From: Myxococcales bacterium
GTDB lineage: Bacteria; Myxococcota_A; Bradymonadia; Bradymonadales; GCA-2716585
Length of the DNA: 64,000 bases
NCBI GenBank assembly: GCA_002716585.1
Contig: PBBL01000011.1
Span: forward strand, 1 to 64,000
Reading direction: 5' to 3'
Below are positions 37,403 to 45,325 of this stretch, one piece after another. Below the pieces are notes generated by a model. The model saw nothing but the letters and a program-made list of their open reading frames with translations. It was not told where the DNA came from and ran no database searches. The number at the start of each line of letters is the position of its first letter. The stretch's first letter is position 1. Position numbers and translations under genes: made by a program.

Positions 37403-37666
37403 TTGACTGTAACTCACGCAACTTCTTCCGGTGGAGAGGGCGCTGAGCGTGCATAGTTCCCCGAACCAGGTCAGCGGTGTGCCTGACACCCAACCAGTCG
37501 TAAGCGGGTTGAAGGTGGGGAGCTGCTCGTGGCAAGCGTAGTCGATAGCTTACAGGTGTCAACTAGGCCGGTGAACCATTAGAGCCCCCCTAGCAGCCTG
37601 CCCCCCTGCACCCTCAATCTACCCATCGGCAGTTGAATGTCCAGCTTGATTCTGCTCCTCACTGAG

Positions 37667-38803
37667 CTATTCAGGTCGAACCTCTCCATCATGCTCTAAC
37701 TTTGAAGAAGCTGAGATATCGAAGCATATAATTGTGCCAGGCAGGGGTGTTAGCTGCTTTTGAACTGGCGTTAGGTCTCCAGCCTTCCATGTAATCATCG
37801 CCGCGCCGGACATGACAGTAAAATTGCCACACTGTTCATCAACGGCCAACTCTCGCAAGCCATTTAGACCTGTCCCTCTCTCGTGGTCATCAGTTCTCGT
37901 TTTCTGACCTAATGTTGCCAGCAAAACACAGTCACGATCATCATTGAGATCTGGATCGTTGCCGCCACCAACGACAGCCCAAATAAACCCTAAAGGCCCA
38001 ATGCCAGAGATAAACATCATCACCTTGTCAAAACCTGTTTTTTTAATTGTCTTTGGTATGCCCATTCCGACATCAACTATAACCGCTCGGGCAGGATCCT
38101 CACCAAGTTCAGGCAATGCCATTGCATACCATGGCCCATAATCTTCGCCGTAGGCATGCTGTTTCACATTCTCAACACATTCAGACAAGGTGCCGTAAAA
38201 AGCATCCTTGACGTTCTGCGATGGATTTGCAATGTTGCGAAGCGCAAACTCTGACATCTTGCCCCAAAGCGACGACTCTAGCCTTGTGTTTGTTTTGTTT
38301 TTTGTGATTGCAATCACATCGCTAAATCTCTCCTTTGCTATCCCGTTTTTTAGAAAGTCTTTCCACCCAGTTGCCTCCAGAAGACCCCTGACCTGGAGGC
38401 TGGAGGGCATCGAACCACTAACCTCTAAGACGAATGGATTTTTGCCTAACTTTTCAATCACTGCAACCAGGTATAGTATGCAACAAGACTCAATGTGATT
38501 GACTTCAGCAAGGTTTATTCGCACCTTAACAAGACTACTTGGCTTGTAGTCTACTATCTGCCTTATCTGGAATCTTGTCTCACTTGGGTTTTTGATAAGA
38601 TCAAGATCACCATGGAGATTAAATGCAACAGTCCCATGGTTATCGTAGTAGACGCCAGTTGCCTTCGATCTATTGGGTTTGTTTTTGGATATGTTTTTAA
38701 TTCTCACATATTTCAACCTCCTTTGTCTTGACTTGGATTCTGACCTAGCCCTTCTGGTATGGTGTTCTTTTTGCTTTTTGCTTATCTTTTTCATCGCAAG
38801 CAT
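37667..38803 (-). CDS. STAS-GHKL ATPase (anti-sigma-like)
   Basis: ATG 38803 or 38794. 378 residues. Basic N-terminus (KKISKKQKEHHTRRARSESK), a STAS-like region at ~55-150 (VRINLAEVNHIESCCILYLV), then a GHKL ATP-binding domain: N-box SECVENVKQHAY, G1 VDVGMGIPKTI, G2 ERGTGLNGLREL. The N box has Glu and Asn in place, so ATP binding is expected. Anti-sigma kinases such as SpoIIAB and RsbW have this fold. AT-rich. First gene of the three-gene cassette; 264 nt separate it from the STAS gene. Confidence 0.82.
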   Translation of the reverse strand: MLAMKKISKKQKEHHTRRARSESKSRQRRLKYVRIKNISKNKPNRSKATGVYYDNHGTVAFNLHGDLDLIKNPSETRFQIRQIVDYKPSSLVKVRINLAEVNHIESCCILYLVAVIEKLGKNPFVLEVSGSMPSSLQVRGLLEATGWKDFLKNGIAKERFSDVIAITKNKTNTRLESSLWGKMSEFALRNIANPSQNVKDAFYGTLSECVENVKQHAYGEDYGPWYAMALPELGEDPARAVIVDVGMGIPKTIKKTGFDKVMMFISGIGPLGFIWAVVGGGNDPDLNDDRDCVLLATLGQKTRTDDHERGTGLNGLRELAVDEQCGNFTVMSGAAMITWKAGDLTPVQKQLTPLPGTIICFDISASSKLEHDGEVRPE

Positions 38804-39208
38804 GTCATCGGTGAATAGCGCTTGTATTTAAAGGCGAAACCTGTTCCATCGCCGCGCGAGGCGCGAGTCATGGGACCTACGACACAACGCTACCTCTCCA
38901 TTTCGAGAAAATCCACCCCCCACGCAACATCCCCTCCCACCGCGCGATAACCCCTCATGAGCCCGGCCAACCTCAGAGGCCATCACCTCCACCTCAACGC
39001 ATGCACTCGGAGCACACCCCGAGCCTGCTGAGACACCACCAGGAGCTGCTCATGAGACGCGCCAATTGCCCCGACAACGACGTCATCGCCACCTTCGACA
39101 AGGTGGAGCTTGAGGAGGAACTGGTGTAGCGGGTGCGCCAACCTCCCCCTTGAAATATCCCCCCACCCCATCCAGTATACGGCCCTGGACCCTTTCAAGG
39201 AGGCGGGC
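38804..39208. other. Spacer on the right of the AT-rich cassette
   Basis: Composition returns to GC-rich at about 38.84 kb. Only a 42-codon frame (39001-39129, see next entry) is visible. The promoter of the cassette should be at 38.80-38.90 kb on the minus strand, but no clear -35/-10 pair stands out. Confidence 0.4.
39001..39129 (+). CDS. Tiny ORF (42 aa), possible remnant
   Basis: ATG 39001, reading MHSEHTPSLLRHHQELLMRR then CPDNDVIATFDKVELEEELV. Codon use is plausible, but there is no good ribosome-binding site and no recognised family. It may be the end of a decayed gene next to the lipoprotein. Confidence 0.25.
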   Translation: MHSEHTPSLLRHHQELLMRRANCPDNDVIATFDKVELEEELV

Positions 39209-39838
39209 ATGCATCGGTGGTGGCTGATCGGGATCGTGGCGCTGTGTGTCGTGCTGAACGGCTGTGGCGATGATGATACGGGCGCGGGGACGGCGAGCAA
39301 CACCTCGGCGACATCGAACGGCACAGGGGATGGTACGGGAGGCGATACCTCGGGGGCGACCAACCCCTACGCCTGCGATCCGATGATCGACTCAGACTGC
39401 GTGTGCGCCTTCGCCAACTCGGGCAGCTCGTGCAGCGAGTACACGGAGGACCTGTGTGCGATGGCAACGCCGCCGGATGAAGCGTGTTGCTGCGAGGTGG
39501 AGTTGGATGCAGAGCCCTTCATCCAAGTGAATCCAGCCAGTCACATTTTTGCTGAAGGGCAGAGCGATACCAGGTTCCTGCTCATCAACGTGACGGGTGG
39601 TGATGATGCATCCAAGGTCGTTGCAACCGTTGAATCCATAGAAACAAACTCCAGCGCATTCGATCTATCGTGCGACAAGGCTGCGCCCGCCAGTCTCCCA
39701 CTGGATGACTTCATTGACTGTACCCTCTCCCCGAATGATTCCACCCAGTCAGGCGACAGCATCACCGTGACGTTCAACCTCACGTGGAGCCCCGTCCGCG
39801 GCCCAGCGACCGCTACCTTCACCGCCGAGATGCCCTAA
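39209..39838 (+). CDS. Lipoprotein (signal peptide II), cargo
   Basis: ATG 39209 follows AAGGAGGCGGGC. 209 residues. Signal peptide WWLIGIVALCVVLNGC with lipobox LNGC, followed by a Thr/Ser/Gly/Asp-rich linker, then a Cys-rich region (DPMIDSDCVCAFANSGSSCS, ACCCEVEL) and an Ig-like beta domain (FIQVNPASHIFAEGQSDTRF, VTFNLTWSPVRG). Lipoproteins with this DDD/TSG linker are typical of Myxococcota-type hosts. Inserted between cargo and tail genes with opposite direction, so it may be expressed in the lysogen and alter the surface. Confidence 0.82.
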   Translation: MHRWWLIGIVALCVVLNGCGDDDTGAGTASNTSATSNGTGDGTGGDTSGATNPYACDPMIDSDCVCAFANSGSSCSEYTEDLCAMATPPDEACCCEVELDAEPFIQVNPASHIFAEGQSDTRFLLINVTGGDDASKVVATVESIETNSSAFDLSCDKAAPASLPLDDFIDCTLSPNDSTQSGDSITVTFNLTWSPVRGPATATFTAEMP

Positions 39839-40440
39839 AGCAGCGCCAGGTCGGCCGCTGTGACCTCGACCTGAATGAACGCCTGCGCCCTGATCCGCAG
39901 GTACTCCTCGGGCGAGTACTCCGCCCCCAGCGCCCCCTCCGTGCCATCGATCAAGGTCGAACTGCCGTCCGCCTTCCCCTCGGTGCGGAACTCATAGCGC
40001 TCCCCCGCCGCCAGCGTGAGCACGGTCGGCGTCCAGATCCCATCCGACGTTGCCGTCACGTAGCTCGACCACGCCCCCGGCCCTGAGAGCGTCCTGTACC
40101 GGAACCGCATCAAGCCGACGCTGAAGTAGAAGTAGGGTTGAATCCGGCGCCGATGGGGGGCGAGGCTGACGATGAACCGCCCTGTCTCCTGCCACGTCGT
40201 CTCGAACACCAGGTCGGGCCGGTCGCTTCGGATGTCGCCGAGGGCGGTGTCGTCGAGCCAGTAGGCCCCTGAAGCGACGCGCTGGGCGCACCACCTCAAG
40301 CCCCTGGCGCAGATGGCGTCGTGGGTGTTGTCGATGAGCACGGTGTTCTGGGTGGGCGCCTTGATCGCCTCGCCCCACGCCACCACCTGCTCCCCAACGG
40401 GTCCAACGTCGACGTGATATCCGGGTACGTTCCTGGCCAT
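39835..40440 (-). CDS. Tail-tip associated protein
   Basis: ATG 40440 overlaps the upstream stop. 201 residues, beta-rich (YHVDVGPVGEQVVAWGEAIK, YFYFSVGLMRFRYRTLSGPG, LTLAAGERYEFRTEGKADGS). Last gene of the leftward morphogenesis operon, directly after the large tail-tip protein. The strand pattern suits a receptor-binding or tail-fibre adaptor, but no family is recognised. Confidence 0.7.
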   Translation of the reverse strand: MARNVPGYHVDVGPVGEQVVAWGEAIKAPTQNTVLIDNTHDAICARGLRWCAQRVASGAYWLDDTALGDIRSDRPDLVFETTWQETGRFIVSLAPHRRRIQPYFYFSVGLMRFRYRTLSGPGAWSSYVTATSDGIWTPTVLTLAAGERYEFRTEGKADGSSTLIDGTEGALGAEYSPEEYLRIRAQAFIQVEVTAADLALL

Positions 40441-43400
40441 TATGGATCCCTGAATCGGTAGGCGACGCCCCACGGGCAGAAGGCCGCCAGGGGTCGCTCG
40501 CTGTCTTCGATGGCGGTGTCCGAGCTGCACCGCGCCCGAACACTGAGCCGTCGCATGTTGGAGGTCGGCGCCTGATCGTCCTCGACGGTGACCTTGAACT
40601 CGACCAGGCCGAGGGCATCCAGCCCAACGACAGGGCTGTGAGCGGGCCACAGCGACCGCGCCGTGTGGTGCTTGTACTCGTAGCGGCTCCTGGCGCTGAC
40701 GATCTTGGCGTTGAACAGCCTCAGCCAGGGCGCTTGCGCGATGGGGTTGCGCTCCCACTTCACCGGGGTGGAGACGATGGGGAGCCGGACGATGGTGCCC
40801 GTGACGGTGTTGCCGCCGCCGACGTCGATCAGCTCCAGGTACAGCTCGATGGTGAACTCCCGCGCCTCCTCGTCCCTGGTGTAGACCCCGACGAGCCCCT
40901 CGACCACGGTGGTCTGACGGTAGCCCAGGCTGTTGCCGAGGATGTCCCGCCGCTCGCGGTAGTTGCCCACCGTGCAGCTCCAGATCTCGGGGAAGGGCAG
41001 CGCGAGCCCGGCGTCCGCCCCGCGCGAGATGGTCACCCGCCCGAACTCTTGCAGCACCCCCACCTGCGGGCTCGCGTCGGTGAGCCCATACCCGCTGCCC
41101 GGGGTGATCCCCACCGCACCTGGTCCGGCGTGGTAGATCGTCGAGCGACGGCGCTCCATCCAGGCCAGCGTCGCGGTCAGCTCCCTCACCGTCCGCGCCG
41201 CCGCCTCCATCCCCCCTCGATAGAGTCCGAGCTGAGGCCCCAGGAGCCTGCTCGCGGTCTCGCGGATCTCAATGGCGTAGACCTCGCAGTGCCCGATGGG
41301 AACAGCCTGAGCCGCCACAGGGAGCGCCGCCGAGCTGTAGCCGTCGGCCAGCTCAGGACCCCAGGCGGGCCACACGTAGTACTGCGCGACAAGGCCGCTC
41401 AGGCCCGTCTCAGTGCCCTCGTAGAGGATGAGGGCGTCCTGCGGCAGCACGCTGTCGTCGGCGTAGTCGCCCGCGCTGTCGATGTGAACCAGCTTGTAGA
41501 CCGTGTCCGCCGCCAGCGCCAGGTCCACGGTGGAGCCGAGGTGGTCGCCCCGGTCGGCCTGGATATACAGGCTCTCGGTGTTCTTGATGTCGAGCTTGCC
41601 GCTGCTCGACTCGTCGCTGACGGTCTTGAGGAGGAACCAGACCATCCCCTCGTAGCGGCTCAGGCCGGTGACCTCGAACTCGATGGAGGTCGATGACCCC
41701 GCCGTCACGGTCTGCTCACCGTAGCTGCCCGTGTTGCCGAGCCGGTTGAGGAGCTTCAGCTCAAACACCGTGTCCTGGGTCTTGCCGTCCACCAGCAGAG
41801 TCACCACCATCGTGGTGATGTCCTTCTCCTTGTACCACCCGAAGATGATCCCCAGCGGCGTGGGGTTGCCGTGGATGAGCAACGGGTTGCGGGCGTCCAT
41901 CGAGTAGCAGCACGACTGGAGGGTGATCTCGGTCAGCGTCTCGATGATCGACGCGCACACCCGCTGGAGCATGGCCTCATCGTAGGGCCAGCCTCCTGAA
42001 GACGGCGCGGCGTCCTCGTCGATCGGCGCCAGGCCGCTGTATGCCTCAGAGCCACCCAGGCGCGGCGTCGCCTCCAGCGAGAAGGTGTAGGCGCTGTTAC
42101 CTGAGCCGGTGAAGGCCCCGTTGGCGTCGGCCATGAAGGCGAACTTGTCCGTGGGCGCGTTGGCGCTCCACTCCGTCCCGAGCCGGATCACCCACCCGGC
42201 GGCCGCAGGGCTCCCCCACGACACCGCTCCGTTGAGCTGGATCGTGTCGTAGCCCGAGGGGGTGTCCTGCTGGATCGCCTTGATCTCGATCCCCTCGTGG
42301 GCCGAGCTGACCCGCGCCAGGTCCTCCTCGACGACCGACACGCGCCACCCGACCTCAAAGGCGTCGGAGTCGCGCCCCAGTGGTTCGCTGCCGCTGGTCT
42401 TGAAGAAGTTCTTCTCCACCACCAGCTCATGATGGCCAGACCCGGACGCGCCTGGCGCGGTATACGACACCACCGACATACAGGGCGCGATCGCCCCGTT
42501 ACGCGCCCCGCGCCCTGTGAGGTAGAGATCCACGGCGACCGTCTCGTGGTGCAGGTCCTCACCGCGTCGCTCACGGATGGAGAGCACCTGGGCCGCCACC
42601 GGCGTCGCGTCATCGATCCCGATGGTGCCGTCAGGAGCAGGGCAGCTCGGGTGGGAGTAGGCCACCAGGTCACCCGGAGCGAGCCCCTTCTCGGTCGCGG
42701 CAGTCACCGGGATGATCGGCCCTGGCTCGTTGTACGCCTCGCTCAAGCGCGTCGCGGCCTCCTCTTGAAACCCAGGTGGGTCCGAGAACGCCGACACGTC
42801 CAGCTCGATCTCGCTGGCGCTGGCCGGGTAGAACTCCTGGCGGGTGTTGTTGAACAGCCCCACCTCGCGCGGCCCCACGCCTCCAGGCTGCGCCTCCCTC
42901 ACCGCCCGCACCGTGTCGAGCCCGGCCTCGTCGTTGCCGTCCATGTCACCAGGCTCGCCGTCGCCGTAGTGGTCCACCAGGGCGATCACCGCGTCGGCGC
43001 CCTCGTAGGGGATCGAGTCCCTGAAGGGCACCCAGGCGATCTTCCCGGCCCGGATCCCGAGCAGCGAGTGGAGCGGCAGCATGATCTTCTTGAGCAGGTC
43101 CATCAGCTTGACGGGCTTGCCGTCGAACCCCAGAACCATGTTCTTGATCTCGGTGCCTGCGAAGCGCACCGCCGCACGGTCGAAGCTGTCGGTGTCGAGG
43201 AGGTTCACCGGCCACGCCACCCCGAGGTAGGTCACCCCGAGGTCATAGTCCCCATTGCCGCCGCCCGGGGTCGTGGTCAGGATCTGCTGCACGAACCGAA
43301 CGGGGTTGCTGGAGAGGTACTGGGCAGTGCCCGTTGAGCGGTTGACGATCTGAAGCTGCTGCTGGGGGTTGAGGACGAAGTACTCCCAGCACGCGACACC

Positions 43401-44372
43401 TTCGGGGATGGTCTCATCGGGGTCTACATCCAACTCGGAGAGGTTGGGATCTGGCAATCCCCACTGAGCGCCCCATCGCACTCCCGTGATGCCTGAGCCT
43501 TGGCCAGTCCAATACGCTTCGACCCCTACCTTGCCGTCGATGGACAGCATCATGCGCTGCGTCAGCGAGCTGGTTTCTGGCCCGGCTGCTGGGAGGTGAC
43601 CCTTTTCTATGCCTCCGGCGCTGGCTCTCCCCTCGCCGAAACCAACGCGCCACTTGGAGGCACGCCCTGTCTCCCCCCTCCACCGACCCTCTCCCAGGAT
43701 CTCAGCCGCCTCCAGCACGCTCAGGTGGTGGGTGGCTCGCAGCATCACCCCCATCCTGCCGATCAAGCGCCTGGTGATGACGCCTGCCCAGCGCACCTCC
43801 TCATCGTCGTAGCCACCGCCGAGCGGCACACGCACCAGCTCCACAGGCCGCCCGTAGATGACAGGGAGGGTGCCGTACAGCGACCGCGCCCCCCGGTAGA
43901 GGTGTCGTCTGGCGATGGTGCCGAGCACCTCCCGAACGCAGTTCGCGTACCTCCCGGCGGTGCCGGTCTCGGTGCCGAGGTAGATCGACTCCAGGCCGCA
44001 GTGGACGAGGGTGTCGTCGAGCCCGGAGACGTTGGTGTCGATGGTCGTGTCGGTGGGGCCGATGTCCGCGACCAGCTCGCCGAGCTTGCTGGTGGCGCGG
44101 CTGTAGCGCCCGAAGGCGGAGAGGACGACGCGGGTGGTGGCGTAGGAGCCGCCCAGCGCGAACTCAGTCTCCCCGCCCTTGATGAGCTGGCTCTTGAACC
44201 CCAGCTCCATCGACACCTCCTTGGGGTACGACTCCAGCGCCCCCGCGATGTAGAGGCTGTCGGGGTCGCTGTTGAGCGCCCGCGTCGCGAGCCGGTAGCG
44301 CTTGTCGGTCGCGCTGCTCGCGCCAGGGTCGCCGTAGCCAACGACCTTCAGTGCCCAGGTGTACTCCGCCAC
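40440..44372 (-). CDS. Large tail-tip / baseplate-hub-type protein
   Basis: GTG 44372. 1310 residues, encoded after tape measure and a smaller tail protein, where the gpJ/hub protein of long-tailed phages sits. Beta-rich throughout (GGSYATTRVVLSAFGRYSRA, YNEPGPIIPVTAATEKGLAP, YEYKHHTARSLWPAHSP), with a middle part resembling hub domains (IRAGKIAWVPFRDSIPYEGA). The C-terminus looks fibronectin- or Ig-like. It likely contacts the host. Exact domain boundaries need a profile search. Confidence 0.78.
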   Translation of the reverse strand: MAEYTWALKVVGYGDPGASSATDKRYRLATRALNSDPDSLYIAGALESYPKEVSMELGFKSQLIKGGETEFALGGSYATTRVVLSAFGRYSRATSKLGELVADIGPTDTTIDTNVSGLDDTLVHCGLESIYLGTETGTAGRYANCVREVLGTIARRHLYRGARSLYGTLPVIYGRPVELVRVPLGGGYDDEEVRWAGVITRRLIGRMGVMLRATHHLSVLEAAEILGEGRWRGETGRASKWRVGFGEGRASAGGIEKGHLPAAGPETSSLTQRMMLSIDGKVGVEAYWTGQGSGITGVRWGAQWGLPDPNLSELDVDPDETIPEGVACWEYFVLNPQQQLQIVNRSTGTAQYLSSNPVRFVQQILTTTPGGGNGDYDLGVTYLGVAWPVNLLDTDSFDRAAVRFAGTEIKNMVLGFDGKPVKLMDLLKKIMLPLHSLLGIRAGKIAWVPFRDSIPYEGADAVIALVDHYGDGEPGDMDGNDEAGLDTVRAVREAQPGGVGPREVGLFNNTRQEFYPASASEIELDVSAFSDPPGFQEEAATRLSEAYNEPGPIIPVTAATEKGLAPGDLVAYSHPSCPAPDGTIGIDDATPVAAQVLSIRERRGEDLHHETVAVDLYLTGRGARNGAIAPCMSVVSYTAPGASGSGHHELVVEKNFFKTSGSEPLGRDSDAFEVGWRVSVVEEDLARVSSAHEGIEIKAIQQDTPSGYDTIQLNGAVSWGSPAAAGWVIRLGTEWSANAPTDKFAFMADANGAFTGSGNSAYTFSLEATPRLGGSEAYSGLAPIDEDAAPSSGGWPYDEAMLQRVCASIIETLTEITLQSCCYSMDARNPLLIHGNPTPLGIIFGWYKEKDITTMVVTLLVDGKTQDTVFELKLLNRLGNTGSYGEQTVTAGSSTSIEFEVTGLSRYEGMVWFLLKTVSDESSSGKLDIKNTESLYIQADRGDHLGSTVDLALAADTVYKLVHIDSAGDYADDSVLPQDALILYEGTETGLSGLVAQYYVWPAWGPELADGYSSAALPVAAQAVPIGHCEVYAIEIRETASRLLGPQLGLYRGGMEAAARTVRELTATLAWMERRRSTIYHAGPGAVGITPGSGYGLTDASPQVGVLQEFGRVTISRGADAGLALPFPEIWSCTVGNYRERRDILGNSLGYRQTTVVEGLVGVYTRDEEAREFTIELYLELIDVGGGNTVTGTIVRLPIVSTPVKWERNPIAQAPWLRLFNAKIVSARSRYEYKHHTARSLWPAHSPVVGLDALGLVEFKVTVEDDQAPTSNMRRLSVRARCSSDTAIEDSERPLAAFCPWGVAYRFRDP

Positions 44373-44375
44373 GGT

Positions 44376-44436
44376 CTACCTACTTCTTCGGTCATGCGTC
44401 TTCAGTCACGCGTCTTTGGTCATGCGTCTTCGATCA
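44376..44436. repeat. GGTCATGCGTCTTC-type short tandem repeats
   Basis: Three to four imperfect copies of about 14 bp with TCATGCGTC or TCACGCGTC fill the junction between the 300-aa and 1310-aa genes, and overlap the end of the former. On the coding strand each gives an ATG or GTG. See the finding on junction repeats. Confidence 0.7.
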
Positions 44437-45322
44437 TGTGCCATCGGAACCGGTACCGCTGGAACGCCTTGCTCTCCTCCTCGAAGACCTCGCGGAGGTC
44501 GTCCAGCTCCTCTTTGCGGACGATCTGGACGTCGGTGTACGTGGTGGGGTCGTCGCGGTCGGGGAAGACGCGCAGCGGCGCCTCGGTCGCGTAGAGGTGG
44601 GTCCAGCACCCGCCCTCCCAGCTCACGTGGATGTCGTCCGCTGCGACGCCAGGGCGGTGGCCTCGGTGGGCTGCGTCGGCCACGCGGTCCTTGTAGACGA
44701 ACAGGGCGTCGACCTTCTCCATCTCCAGGGTCCACACGGTCCACGTCCCGTGCCCGAACCGCTTGACCCGGCCTCCGATGGGGGTCCGCCGCACCTTGCC
44801 CACCTTGATCTCGGTGGACTCCCACCGGATCGGGACGCGGTCACCGGGGAGCCAGAGCCGCTGCGGCTGCCAGTCGCTGATGAGCTGGAGGGCGCTGCTG
44901 CTGATGGAGGTGTCGGAGGTGTCGTCGAACCCGAGCCACGCGCCGGGCAGGGTGGTGGAGGCGTCGGTCCAGCGCAGCCCGACCGTCTTGCCCCCCGCTG
45001 AGCGGGTCCATGTGTCGTAGCCCAGGACCACGTTGCCTGCGCCCTTGAGGTCCACGGTGTTGGTCCAGGTCGTTGCGGCGCCGTACCCGGCGGCGTACCA
45101 GGCGGCCTCGGCGGCGTTGAGCGCGTCGGTGAGCTGGGCGCCGAAACGGTCCGCGCTGTAGCGGTCGTTGAAGATGGGCGAGCCCGCGGCGGGCACCGTG
45201 AAGGTGTGCGTGTGCAGCAAGCTGTTGCTGCCGTCGAGCAGGACGATCACCAGCTTGTTCTTGCCGGTCACGTCCACGTCGGTGAACCCGAGGGACGCCA
45301 TGATGGGCTTGAGGACGGCCAC
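44420..45322 (-). CDS. Minor tail protein (distal tail-like position)
   Basis: GTG 45322 with GGAGGGGGT upstream, 4 nt after the tape measure stop. 300 residues. VIVLLDGSNSLLHTHTFTVP, WYAAGYGAATTWTNTVDLKG and WQPQRLWLPGDRVPIRWEST are beta-rich; the C-terminus is helical (RKEELDDLREVFEEESKAFQ). Its place between tape measure and the hub protein suggests a distal tail or minor tail protein. No family recognised. Confidence 0.72.
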   Translation of the reverse strand: MAVLKPIMASLGFTDVDVTGKNKLVIVLLDGSNSLLHTHTFTVPAAGSPIFNDRYSADRFGAQLTDALNAAEAAWYAAGYGAATTWTNTVDLKGAGNVVLGYDTWTRSAGGKTVGLRWTDASTTLPGAWLGFDDTSDTSISSSALQLISDWQPQRLWLPGDRVPIRWESTEIKVGKVRRTPIGGRVKRFGHGTWTVWTLEMEKVDALFVYKDRVADAAHRGHRPGVAADDIHVSWEGGCWTHLYATEAPLRVFPDRDDPTTYTDVQIVRKEELDDLREVFEEESKAFQRYRFRWHMIEDA

Positions 45323-45325
45323 TAT

